Shown here piece after piece: positions 19,250-27,409 of a stretch of DNA of 64,000 nucleotides. Location: the NCBI GenBank assembly GCA_918797485.1, contig CAKKNE010000006.1, forward strand, positions 3,100,001-3,164,000, given 5' to 3'. Both the position numbers and the translations under genes were made by a program. Position 1 is the stretch's first letter. Each line of letters opens with the position of its first letter. Below the pieces are notes generated by a model. It was not told the DNA's origin. It saw nothing but the letters and a program-made list of their open reading frames with translations, and searched no databases. This DNA comes from Pelagomonas calceolata. Its lineage: Eukaryota > Sar > Pelagophyceae > Pelagomonadales > Pelagomonadaceae.

Positions 19250-19335
19250 TATCGAGTCTATCCCCCCTCCCCCGTCGGACATAAGGTCTGTGTGATTATC
19301 CTCCCGAGGGATCGGTCATCAGGGGAGGGCCGGTC

Positions 19336-20733
19336 TCAGTCCAACGACGCGTCGAGGTCGCGCCGCAGCGCCTCGACGTCGTCCGAGCGGTATTTGTCCC
19401 GGTACCTGCGTGCGATGTTGTCTCCATAACTGCGTCTGCTCGGCGGCGTCGAGGTCCCACGCCATCGACGCGACTGGTTGATTTCCACACTGGCACGAAC
19501 GCGTCGGCGGGCGTCGAACGGACCTCGAGCCCGCTGGCGCGCCATGCTCGCGCCTCGCCCTTCTCCGGCGCGACGGGCGGCGGCTTCGCGACGCGCGCCG
19601 GCAGGGCCGCGGCCTTCTCCTTGGCGCGCGCCCGCGCCGTTTCCTCGTCCAGTCCCTTCGTGACGAGCTGCTGGAAGAGGGACTCCTCGAACTTGGCCCG
19701 GAAACGGTCTGTGGCCTCGACACCCGACGGGGGTTCGGGCGCCGGCTCTTCCTCGGGCGCGTCCTCGACCTTGCCCGTGATCTCGTTCTCGGCGCCCTCC
19801 TCCTGCTCGACGATGACGCGCAGCGGGTATTCCGAGGGCGGCGGCGGCGGCGGGAGGTTCTCGATGGCCAGCTTGACCTGCTCGGCGTGCGACAGGCGCG
19901 GCTCGGGCGGCTCCTCGAGGATCGGTTTATCGTCGTCGGCCTCGTCCTCATCGTCCGGCAGGAGCTGGCGCAACGTCACCTCGAGGAACTGATCCACGAA
20001 GGTCCCCACGGTGCCCATCTCTTCAAAGTCGAGGGCGTGGTTGTAAAAGACGCGGCCCTGCGCGTCCGACAGGCGCCGGTAGCTATCCAGGGTGGACTGC
20101 TTCGCGGCCTCGTAGTTGTTGTTTTCCCGCCTAGAATCCTTCAGACCTGTGCACAGATCAACCAGTGAGTAAAGCCGCCGTGAAAATTTGATTTATGCTC
20201 AGCTCCAGACCATAGACCTCGAAGTCGCACGTGTTTGCCACCAAATGCAAGGCAACGCCTTCGAACGACCGGGCGATGGAGCCGTACCGCGACAGTGCGT
20301 CGTCGAGCCCATCAACACTTGAGAAGCTCGTGACGAAGAGGATCGCCGCGGCGCCGTCGCGCCAGCGGTCCGGGTCGTCCGGTAATCGTACGAACTTGAC
20401 GTCGGCCGCTTCCAGTAACACTACGCCCGTCGCGACCCGTGCGGCCGCCTCCAACAACAAAGTGTCCGGCTTCGTCGATGCGCCGATGGCCTCGGAAATT
20501 TGTCTCAACAAGAGGGCCGTGTCGGCGGCGTCGGTGCCGGCCACATAAATACGCACTTTGCGCTGCTCCAGGAGATATAGAGCTTCTACTTCTGCCGGTC
20601 CCGCCGTCTCGCAGGCGACGCCCCAATCGATAAGTGCTCTTCGCGCTTCCTCGATGAATGCGAGCTCTTGTTTTGAGTACTTCCTTTTGGTGGTAAGGCT
20701 GCCCAGGGCCTTGATTTTACTTAACAGGCCCAT
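19336..20733 (-). CDS. Degenerate G-protein-alpha-like protein
   Basis: Three exons (20211-20733, 19501-20146, 19336-19405) give 412 residues. Exon 1 has the strand-loop order of a G-alpha/Arf fold, but the P-loop reads 'GTDAADTALLLRQ' where GAGESGKST is expected. The Thr-Gly of switch I (ATGVV) is kept. The switch II DVGGQ is replaced by 'RLPDDPDRW', and NKKD by 'ANTCDF'. Lys and catalytic Gln are therefore absent, which suggests a non-hydrolysing pseudo-GTPase. Exon 2 continues with an acidic, proline-rich tail of ~210 residues. The start at 20733 gives MGLLSKIK, possibly acylated at Gly2. An in-frame ATG at 20799 is the alternative. The assignment rests on pattern and is moderate. Confidence 0.6.
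19406..19500 (-). mobile_element. Introner element, intron 2 of the G-alpha-like gene
   Basis: A 95-nt GT-AG intron. The 8-nt flank gttcgtgc precedes the terminal repeat CAGTGTGGAAATCAACC, and the other end has lost its repeat (ends CACGCAG). The right flank, gtaccggg, matches only partly. The core shares GTTATGGAGACAACATCG with the element at 9421-9603. Confidence 0.72.
20147..20210 (-). mobile_element. Introner element, intron 1 of the G-alpha-like gene (64 nt)
   Basis: The duplication gtctggag / gtctgaag matches at 7/8. Terminal repeats are CTGAGCATAAATCAAA and GTTGATCTGTGCACAG, the CATAAATC subfamily shared with 43612-43702. The core hairpin is missing, so this is close to a minimal element. 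Confidence 0.88.
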
Positions 20734-21023
20734 CCCCTCGTCGCACGGCTGCCCGGATGTGCTGCCCAGCGAGCGCTGGGCTGCTGGGACTGGGGCCACA
20801 GCGGCTCGAGCGCCGAGCGGCAGATTTTGAGCAGTGCTAGTGTGTGTGGTAAGCTAGGGCCGCATAAATAATCGTGTTTGCGGGCCCGTCCGCGCGAAGC
20901 GTCCACATTGGAGGACGCGCACTCATTTTTTAAGCACCAGCCAGCTTGCCTGAGCCACACTCCAAGTCCCTTCGCGTGAGGAGGCGTGCAAGGCACCCAA
21001 CACAGCTGCAGGGGTGCAGCACG

Positions 21024-21649
21024 ATGGGCCCGCCGCGCGACAAGCAGGTCGCGCTCTCGACGTTCTCGTATGTCTTCAGCGAGCTTGTTCAATACAACAT
21101 GACGAAGATTAGGAGCTCAGCGGAACTCGAAGCCAATCTGGAAAAGCTGGGCAAGGACCTCGGGAAGCGAGTCCTCGATGCTTTGTTTCACCGCGACCGC
21201 CTCACGAAGCGCGAGCTCACTGAGGTGGGAATATTACAATTCATCTCCACGACCGCGTGGAAGGCCTTGTGGGGCAAAGCCGCCGATTCCCTAGAAAGAT
21301 CTACGGATCGAGAGGATGAGTATATGATAGTAGACAGTGCTCCATTGGTCAATCAGTTCGTGTCCGTGCCGGCCAACTTAGGCGCTTTGGATTGCGCGGC
21401 GCTGATGGCGGGGGTGGTGGCAGGGATACTGGTGTGTGCCCGGCGTCCCATACGCCATCGACGCGACTCACCACTCGCCCCGCGCAGGACGGCGCCTACT
21501 TCGCTGCGAAGTGTACCGCTCATCCTAGAGAAGAGGGCGGGACCGTGTTCCTCATACGTATCGGGCACGACGAGGCTGAGGAACAAAAAGAGCCGGAGCT
21601 CGTCGAGATGCGGCCGGTCCTGCCGCTGGCGGACCGGGCGCTGGCATGA
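21024..21649 (+). CDS. TRAPPC5: TRAPP complex subunit 5 (Bet3 family)
   Basis: Two exons (21024-21431, 21488-21649) give 189 residues, the usual length. Family sequence is clear throughout: 'LSTFSYVFSELVQYN', 'LEKLGKDLGKRVLDAL', 'ILQFISTTAWKALWGKAADS', 'DEYMIVDSAPLVNQFVSVP', 'LDCAALMAGVVAGIL' and, after the intron, 'DGAYFAAKCTAH' and 'GTVFLIRIGHDE'. TRAPP tethers ER-derived and Golgi vesicles and acts as a Rab1 exchange factor; subunit 5 (yeast Trs31) is a core scaffold protein. The start at 21024 is the ATG closest to the conserved domain. Confidence 0.93.
21432..21487 (+). other. 56-nt intron of TRAPPC5
   Basis: GT-AG, phase 0. It holds one arm of the introner core (ACGCCATCGACGCGACTCACC) and ends CCGCGCAG. 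It is either a decayed or deleted introner. Confidence 0.85.
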
Positions 21650-21673
21650 TTCTAAGTATGTAGTAGTGAATAG

Positions 21674-23239
21674 TCACCGAGAACTCTTCTTACTCCACGG
21701 CTTCACGGGCGTCAGCCCGCCCTTCGACGCCCGTTTTCGAGCCTCTGCAATCAACGTGTCGTCGTCCGCCAAGCCGGAGATCTCATCAACAGACAGGAGA
21801 GATATCGCGTCGCGCTCGTGGTCCGGCGCGCGCGCGACCGCGCCCGTCGCGCCCGTCTCGTACGTCTTGTCGCCGGTGCGGCCCGACGCGTACGACCCGC
21901 TCGCGAGCGTCGGTTCTGAGACGTGCGAGGCGTCCCTACTGGCGAACGTCGCCTCCTCCTCCAGAATGTCCTTCCCGGGCGATCCGCTGTCCTCGACAAC
22001 GACTGATTGCTGCCGCTCGAACAATTCCTCGAAGACGTCGCTCACAAATCCATCTCTTTGTTGTCGATCCAGGTCGGCCCAAGCTCGCCTCACCTGATTC
22101 AAGGTCGCTGTCGACGAGCCGGGCGTGCAGGGGGGCAACCTCCGTCTCGCAGCACTCAGCAGCGCGGTCACCTCGAAAGTGCTTGCATTCCGAACCTCTT
22201 CCTGGAGCTCCTGGAGTTTTTCCGATTCAGCTAGTTTGGAATCGCGGTCCGCGCGGGCAGCGGAGAGGCGGCATCTTACAGAAGCGTCGTCAGCGGCCTT
22301 GTACCTATTCTCCGGCGACGCCACTTGCAGCACGGGCCGGCGCTGCCTCCTCATTTTGCGTTTCGTGGTCATGCGCCGCGCCGCCGCGCCCTGACGCCGC
22401 CGCGCATCCTTGAGCCGCGTTTTTAGTTGTGCAGCGTCCGCTTCGAGCACGTCGATCTCGCCCCGCAGTCGCACCTGTGTGGAAACCAACCAGTGAGTAG
22501 ACGCAGGCAACCTCGCGTCGATGGCGTGGAAGCTCCACGCCATCGAGCAGACACAGAATCGCACCATCTCCTCTCTATGCAACACCATCTCGCCGTCCAT
22601 GCGCTCCATCTCGACGACCTGCTGCCGCGTGTTGCGCGACAGGCGCGCCTTGGTCTTTGCCAGCTCGGCTCGCCTAGCGGCTAACAGCGCCTCCTCGGCC
22701 GTCTTCTCCAATTGTCGTTTGTCGCGCGCCACTTTACGGGAGTGTTCTTCCTGTTCCTGGCGCCGCTGGCGCTCGAGATCTTCGCAGAGCGCGTGCGTCG
22801 CGACGAGCTCGGCTTGGGTGCCCTCGCGTTTCTCCGCAAAGTCCTGTAACAAACGCCGCTCCTCCTCCGACGCGCGGGTGGCCGCATCTATGATGAGCAT
22901 CTCCTGGGCCTGTTGCGCGGCCATGGATGCTGCTTCATCTTCAATCTGTCGTCGCTTCGCAAGAGACAATCGATTCGTCTCGCGGACCCGCCGGTCGAGC
23001 TGTTGCAGAGCGTCGCGGTTGTCGCTCAAACGCTTCTGCGCGAACTTAAAGGTCTCGAACTGGACGTCGCGCCGCTTCCGGATCTTGGCCCTTGCTTGTC
23101 TGTTTTTTTTGGACCATGCAATCAGCGCTCTTTCCTCGTCGGCGTGGGCCGCGTGGACCACGGTGCGCCTGAAACTTGTGACGGCGAGTCTCGCTTGCTC
23201 GGCGGCGAGGGGGTCGATCTCCTCGGCCTCGGTCGCCAT
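21674..23239 (-). CDS. Long coiled-coil protein
   Basis: Two exons (22565-23239, 21674-22474) give 491 residues. Residues ~35-330 are continuous charged coiled coil rich in Arg/Lys/Glu/Gln, with 'RKRRDVQFETFKFAQKRLS' and 'EERRLLQDFAEKREGTQAEL'. The rest is a mixed acidic tail with Ser/Thr clusters. The 90-nt intron has no stop and is a whole number of codons, so an unspliced message would insert 30 residues; removing it joins 'LHREEMV' to 'RLRGEIDVL' and keeps the heptads. It resembles cytoskeletal or basal-body coiled-coil proteins, but no orthologue can be named. Confidence 0.7.
   Translation of the reverse strand: MATEAEEIDPLAAEQARLAVTSFRRTVVHAAHADEERALIAWSKKNRQARAKIRKRRDVQFETFKFAQKRLSDNRDALQQLDRRVRETNRLSLAKRRQIEDEAASMAAQQAQEMLIIDAATRASEEERRLLQDFAEKREGTQAELVATHALCEDLERQRRQEQEEHSRKVARDKRQLEKTAEEALLAARRAELAKTKARLSRNTRQQVVEMERMDGEMVLHREEMVRFCVCSMAWSFHAIDARLPASTHWLVSTQVRLRGEIDVLEADAAQLKTRLKDARRRQGAAARRMTTKRKMRRQRRPVLQVASPENRYKAADDASVRCRLSAARADRDSKLAESEKLQELQEEVRNASTFEVTALLSAARRRLPPCTPGSSTATLNQVRRAWADLDRQQRDGFVSDVFEELFERQQSVVVEDSGSPGKDILEEEATFASRDASHVSEPTLASGSYASGRTGDKTYETGATGAVARAPDHERDAISLLSVDEISGLADDDTLIAEARKRASKGGLTPVKPWSKKSSR
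22475..22564 (-). mobile_element. Introner element in the coiled-coil gene (90 nt, frame-neutral)
   Basis: The duplication gtgcgatt / gtgcgact matches at 7/8. The terminal repeat CTGTGTGGAAACCAACC is intact at one end and the other keeps CTGTGTCTG. A compact core palindrome, GGCGTGGAGCTTCCACGCC, is present. The length is divisible by three and stop-free. Confidence 0.88.
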
Positions 23240-23730
23240 GGCGGCTGGCGGTGTGTTCGATGCTCCCCGGCGGCGTGTCTGGTGCGCCCTGCACGACGAA
23301 AGACCGGCTGCCCCGGCGCGCCCGGCCGTTCAAGAGAGGCACAGAGGTGCGCTGCGCGAGCCCCCGCCCAAGGAGAGGACGCGCGGCGCTTCAAAACCAA
23401 GGAGAGCGCCGAGCGCTAAAACGAGGCACCCGTACGTTTGCGCCCACTGGCCGGCCGCGCTATAGAAGCCGGGAAGTGCCTTCGGCTGCGCGCTGAGCGG
23501 TAGTGGGCGAGGAGAGGAGTAACCGTACTAGCGTGACGCGCACTTAAAATGGCTCTGCGGAGCCTCCAGGGAGCAGCTGGCACTGCTGCCCCCCTAAACA
23601 AGGAGCACACGTATTCGCGCCCAGGAGGCACCCCTCGGCCGCCCACGTGCACCCGAAGCGCAACGGCCTATCACCGCCCGCCTGCGCCGGAGAGGCAGCC
23701 CCACATCTGAGAGGCAGCCCCATCCACGCC
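23240..23730. other. Intergenic, divergent promoter region
   Basis: About 490 bp, GC-rich, between two divergent starts. GAGAGGCAGCCCCA occurs twice (~23691 and ~23710) just before the plus-strand start. No other feature is seen. Confidence 0.5.
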
Positions 23731-24489
23731 ATGCAAGAAGGAGTCGCCCTCGCCGAGCGGTCGCTCCTAAGGACACCAGAAGATCACGTAGCCGCGGCGC
23801 CTCACGACGCTAGCATGGACGACGAGTCCGTGCTCATGCGCCCGTCCCAACGACCCTTCCTGAGAACGATCAAGGAGCACAAGCCCGTCCGAATCGTCAC
23901 GCCGAAGCGACACCTGTTGAAACAAAACAACACCATCTCGGAGACGGGCCTGCAAATTGTGAAGATGACCTGCCGCGACTCGAGTACGAAAGGAGCGCTG
24001 CTGTCGGTCGCTGATCCTGCGGCCTGGGCGATGCTCTCGCCGCCCCGGAAGAAGACCGCGCCCGACTACGAGCGGTGGCGCAACCGCCTCGACTTTCAAG
24101 CCGCCTACGAGCCGGACCTCTCGGCCACGTCGCACCTCGTGACGCCCTCCGAGCCGGCCCTGTCGCCGTCGATGTCGGAGATTAGTGATTGTACTTTTGA
24201 CGGCTATTCCTCACCAATACCAGTCCGGTCCTTCGACGCCGTGTCGCCGCCGCCGCCCGTTTTGTCCGACGACGACATCAGCCACAAGTCGATGCGCGAC
24301 GCGTCGACGGTCTGTTTTCGATTGAATCGGCGGGAACCGCCGCCGCGACGATGGCGGAAACCGCGTGTCAGGCCCCACCAGCGAGCTGCCCTGCGCGCCT
24401 GGCGGGGCGGTAGGCTTGTTTTCGAAGCCGGCCGGACGCACGGGAAGTTCGAGCGACGGCCGCTGCCGGTGGCGTTTAACTTTAAGTAG
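23731..24489 (+). CDS. Ser/Pro-rich hypothetical protein
   Basis: A 252-residue protein from the ATG at 23731; the frame is open upstream without ATG. It is mostly disordered, with proline-directed Ser/Thr sites ('MLSPPRKK', 'VTPSEPALSPSMSE', 'AVSPPPPVLSDDD') and a basic C-terminus. 'RPFLRTIKEHKPVRIVTPKR' and 'HLLKQNNTISETGLQIVKM' look like short conserved motifs. It could be a cell-cycle or signalling substrate, but no family is recognised. It ends 9 bp before the stop of the convergent gene. Confidence 0.6.
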   Translation: MQEGVALAERSLLRTPEDHVAAAPHDASMDDESVLMRPSQRPFLRTIKEHKPVRIVTPKRHLLKQNNTISETGLQIVKMTCRDSSTKGALLSVADPAAWAMLSPPRKKTAPDYERWRNRLDFQAAYEPDLSATSHLVTPSEPALSPSMSEISDCTFDGYSSPIPVRSFDAVSPPPPVLSDDDISHKSMRDASTVCFRLNRREPPPRRWRKPRVRPHQRAALRAWRGGRLVFEAGRTHGKFERRPLPVAFNFK

Positions 24490-24498
24490 TACTACAAC

Positions 24499-25749
24499 TT
24501 ACCGTGACGAGTCGGGAAAGTCCGCCGGAGGCGCGTTCTCCGCAGAAGGCAGCGCGCGCGGGTCGATGGCGTCCGTGCTCCGCGGGAGCACTCCGAGCTC
24601 GTCGCGCCAGTTCTGGACGAAGGCCACGTGTTTTTGTTGCAGCCACCTGACATGAGCCTCGTCGTCGGCGCCCGGGCGCGGCGGCACGCGCATGAGAATC
24701 ATGGCGAGGATCGCGTCCAGCAGCGCCGAGGGCGGTTCTGATGGAGGCGGCGGCGGCGCGGCGGCCACGGCCGCGGCGTGCAGATCCCGGGCCATGCCCG
24801 CGGCGACCGGCAAATGAACGTCGTCGTCCGGCGGCACGGCGGGCGGCGAGGGCGCGCGCTCGACCTCGGGCGCGACATTTGTAGCCGTCGTCTCGGGCGG
24901 CCGCGGCGGTCGTGGTGTCTCGCCCTCGTCGTCGGCGTCGGCGCCCGACTCGTCGCCCTCCGTCGGCGCCTCATCCGACTTGGCGTCGTCATCATTAGTC
25001 TCGGGCTCCGGCGCCGGCTCGTGGTCCGCGAGATCATTAATCAACCCCTCGATCTGTGTCAGGCGGCCCTCTACTTGTGTCAAAACGAACTGATTCTCCG
25101 GGGTATCGTCCTCGAGAGCTCGTGTTTTGCGCTCCGTGAAGGCTCGTTTCGCATCCTTCAACCTTATGAGAGCGGTGTTCCGCCGGTCGCAGCCATTCGC
25201 GAGCTTGTCCAGTTCTCCACTCATGGCCGCGAGCCAGCGCGGGTCGCGCGCGCAGCCCAACAGCAACGATTTGAGGTCCCGGACGACTTCATGCTTGGAC
25301 GGCGTCGCCGCACTTAACAGTAGTTGTCGCGAACTAAACCCGTCTATTTCTTCGGCGTAGGGCGCCAGCACGAGCCCGTCCTCCAGCGCGCGCCGCGTCG
25401 CCTCATCCACTTTATCTTTTGGTACTTTAACGACGGAGGGCGGCGGCCGCACGGACGCACAGAGGGCCTCGATCGCATCGCACGACGCCAGCGGCCGCTT
25501 CGCCTTCGCATCCATCCAAGCGTCCCGCTGAACCAGCAAACAGGGCACCTCGTCGTCGGCCCAGGGCTCGCAGCGCCACAGGTCGTCCTGCGGTTCTTGC
25601 TCGGTTCCTTCGTCTTCCTTTGGTGTCGGCAGCTCGAGGAGGTCGTCCTCTCTTATATCTTCCCAGCCGTCGGGCTTCTTGCGGCTGCGCGGCGGGCCGA
25701 GGCGGCGGCGCGGCTTCGGCTTCTCGGCCGTCTTTGCTTCTTCCGACAT
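24499..25749 (-). CDS. Acidic hypothetical protein with helical core
   Basis: A 416-residue protein starting at MSEEAK (25749). It has a basic N-terminus with KPRRRLGPPRSRKKP, then acidic linkers. A helical core at ~residues 75-245 ('RDAWMDAKAKRPLASCDAIE', 'SKHEVVRDLKSLLLGCARDP') includes a probable coiled coil. A long Asp/Glu/Pro linker and a final helical patch ('ALLDAILAMILMRVP') follow. There is no recognisable domain and no signal peptide. It is intronless and divergent from the potassium channel gene. Confidence 0.65.
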   Translation of the reverse strand: MSEEAKTAEKPKPRRRLGPPRSRKKPDGWEDIREDDLLELPTPKEDEGTEQEPQDDLWRCEPWADDEVPCLLVQRDAWMDAKAKRPLASCDAIEALCASVRPPPSVVKVPKDKVDEATRRALEDGLVLAPYAEEIDGFSSRQLLLSAATPSKHEVVRDLKSLLLGCARDPRWLAAMSGELDKLANGCDRRNTALIRLKDAKRAFTERKTRALEDDTPENQFVLTQVEGRLTQIEGLINDLADHEPAPEPETNDDDAKSDEAPTEGDESGADADDEGETPRPPRPPETTATNVAPEVERAPSPPAVPPDDDVHLPVAAGMARDLHAAAVAAAPPPPPSEPPSALLDAILAMILMRVPPRPGADDEAHVRWLQQKHVAFVQNWRDELGVLPRSTDAIDPRALPSAENAPPADFPDSSR

Positions 25750-26200
25750 TGCTGCGATGCTGTTTGTGCGCTGCTGCAGCCTGCAGTGGTGCTGTTTGGC
25801 GCTGCTACAGCCGCTGCACGATTGCAAGCGATGCAGGATCGATTAGGTCGATGCGTGCAGTCACAGATGCTGTGGTTTGCACTATTTTTGCTCTACTCTG
25901 GCGTGCCGCAAGCGGCGCTTTGCCATCGCGGTCTGCAGCAGTCGAGGCCTCGGCGCCTGCGTTATTTCTCCCGTCAGCCTTCTCCACTGGTGCTACAAGC
26001 CTCCTTGAGCGTGCGAGAGGTCCAGACGGACGTCCGTGGAGGCGTCCCTAGTAGCTTCACCATGTGATTTCGGCCTTGCGACGCCGCCTCTGCGCGACGA
26101 CGCGAGCTGCCCAAGGGCGCTCTTGCGACGCGCGGACTAGCCAGAGGGCACGCCAGCGCCGCGAAGGCAGCCCCAACCGGCGACGCGCCGCGAGGCAGCC
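25750..26200. other. Intergenic, divergent promoter region
   Basis: About 450 bp between divergent starts. No repeat or strong motif is seen. The longer open frames here overlap neighbouring genes and look like shadows. Confidence 0.5.
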
Positions 26201-27247
26201 ATGGATAAAAGCTATGGGAGCAACCACACCTACACGCTCCTCGACGACCAGGACGCCCTCGCGCAGCACCAAAAGCCGCAAACGATGTGGCAGTCCCTCC
26301 GCTCCTTCTTCCTCAAGGGCAGCCACAAGTACGAGCATCGCTTGCTGTGCGGCGCGCCGCTCGTTTTGCTAGCATGTCTCGGCTACGCCTATTACTTTGG
26401 GTTGGTGACGATGCGCTGGACCGTGCTGGAGACGTCGTATATGTTCGCCATTTCTGTCACTACGGTTGGATACGGGTTACCTACTGAAAGCGATCTGGAC
26501 GACCTCGACTCGCTCCAAAAGTGGTCTTTAGTTGGTTATAGTTTCGCGATGGTCATTCTAGCTGGATGTGTGTTGGCGGCGATTGTTGCTGCCGTGCACG
26601 AGGCCGCGGAGAACGAGTTCGATGCTCATCATCATGACGAGGAGCAGCATAGAGCAGGGAGGTCTCGAGCCGTGGAGGCCGGAAGACGGCGAGCCATCTT
26701 TTTGAGACAACGAGTTAGACGTCAACTCCTCGAGATCCTCATCCTCGCCTTCGTGGGTGTGTTTGCCATCTCGTTCCTCGAAGAGTGGGGCTTTGCCGAT
26801 AGCAGCATCTGGGTCGCCGAGACGGTGACATCATTGGGTTTTGGGGAGATCCAGGCCGAGTCGACGGGCGGCATGGTCTTCACGATCGTCTACTCGTTGG
26901 TCGCGACGCTGCTGTTCGCTCGAGTTATTGGCGTCATCAGCGCGTATCCCGGGCTGGAGCTCGAAAATGCGTCGCTGTCGGAGGCGTGTGCGAAGCTGGG
27001 CTTCGCGCACGACAAGGGCCCGCGGCCAGCCATGGACGAAGATGTCATAGCGGCGCTGTTTCCTACACAAGCGCCCTTGGCGCGCGGCGACGTGGCGCTG
27101 CGGGTTTTGTTGGAGTTGGGCCGCGTCGAGAAGGCCGACGTGTTGGACGCCTACGAGGTCTTCGACCGGCTGAGCGGTGGTATGAAGGAGCTCAATTCGG
27201 AAGCCGCGGTCCGCGCGGCGCGGGGGCTCGGGTCGAGCGAGGTGTAA
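26201..27247 (+). CDS. Two-pore-domain potassium channel
   Basis: A 348-residue intronless protein with two pore loops. The first filter is 'TTVGYG' (residues 87-92), between membrane segments at ~52-70 and ~110-132. The second is 'TSLGFG' (210-215), between segments at ~178-195 and ~222-242. This is the TPK/K2P architecture. Such channels pass K+ and set membrane or vacuolar potential. The TVGYG/LGFG pair supports K+ selectivity. A histidine/acidic linker (HHHDEEQH, ~144-150) lies between the halves and might respond to pH or metal. The C-terminal cytosolic region has one degenerate EF-hand-like stretch (VLDAYEVFDRLSGG). Confidence 0.92.
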   Translation: MDKSYGSNHTYTLLDDQDALAQHQKPQTMWQSLRSFFLKGSHKYEHRLLCGAPLVLLACLGYAYYFGLVTMRWTVLETSYMFAISVTTVGYGLPTESDLDDLDSLQKWSLVGYSFAMVILAGCVLAAIVAAVHEAAENEFDAHHHDEEQHRAGRSRAVEAGRRRAIFLRQRVRRQLLEILILAFVGVFAISFLEEWGFADSSIWVAETVTSLGFGEIQAESTGGMVFTIVYSLVATLLFARVIGVISAYPGLELENASLSEACAKLGFAHDKGPRPAMDEDVIAALFPTQAPLARGDVALRVLLELGRVEKADVLDAYEVFDRLSGGMKELNSEAAVRAARGLGSSEV

Positions 27248-27409
27248 CTTCCTGTTTTTGTGATTTAGATTACAGTGACTTCAGGGGGCGCGGCTAGCCC
27301 GAACCCACCAAAGGAGATTCACATTACAAATACACGTCCTCCCGGCCCGTTCCAACCCGTTCAAGTTGACCAGACTTCCCGTCAAACGACGATACTGAGA
27401 CTCCCTCAA

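Noticed and set aside
19494-19495. GC donor at 19494 for the second intron of the G-alpha-like gene
   Set aside because: It keeps frame, but a GT at 19500 also does and fits the 8-nt spacing to the terminal repeat, so the canonical site is preferred.
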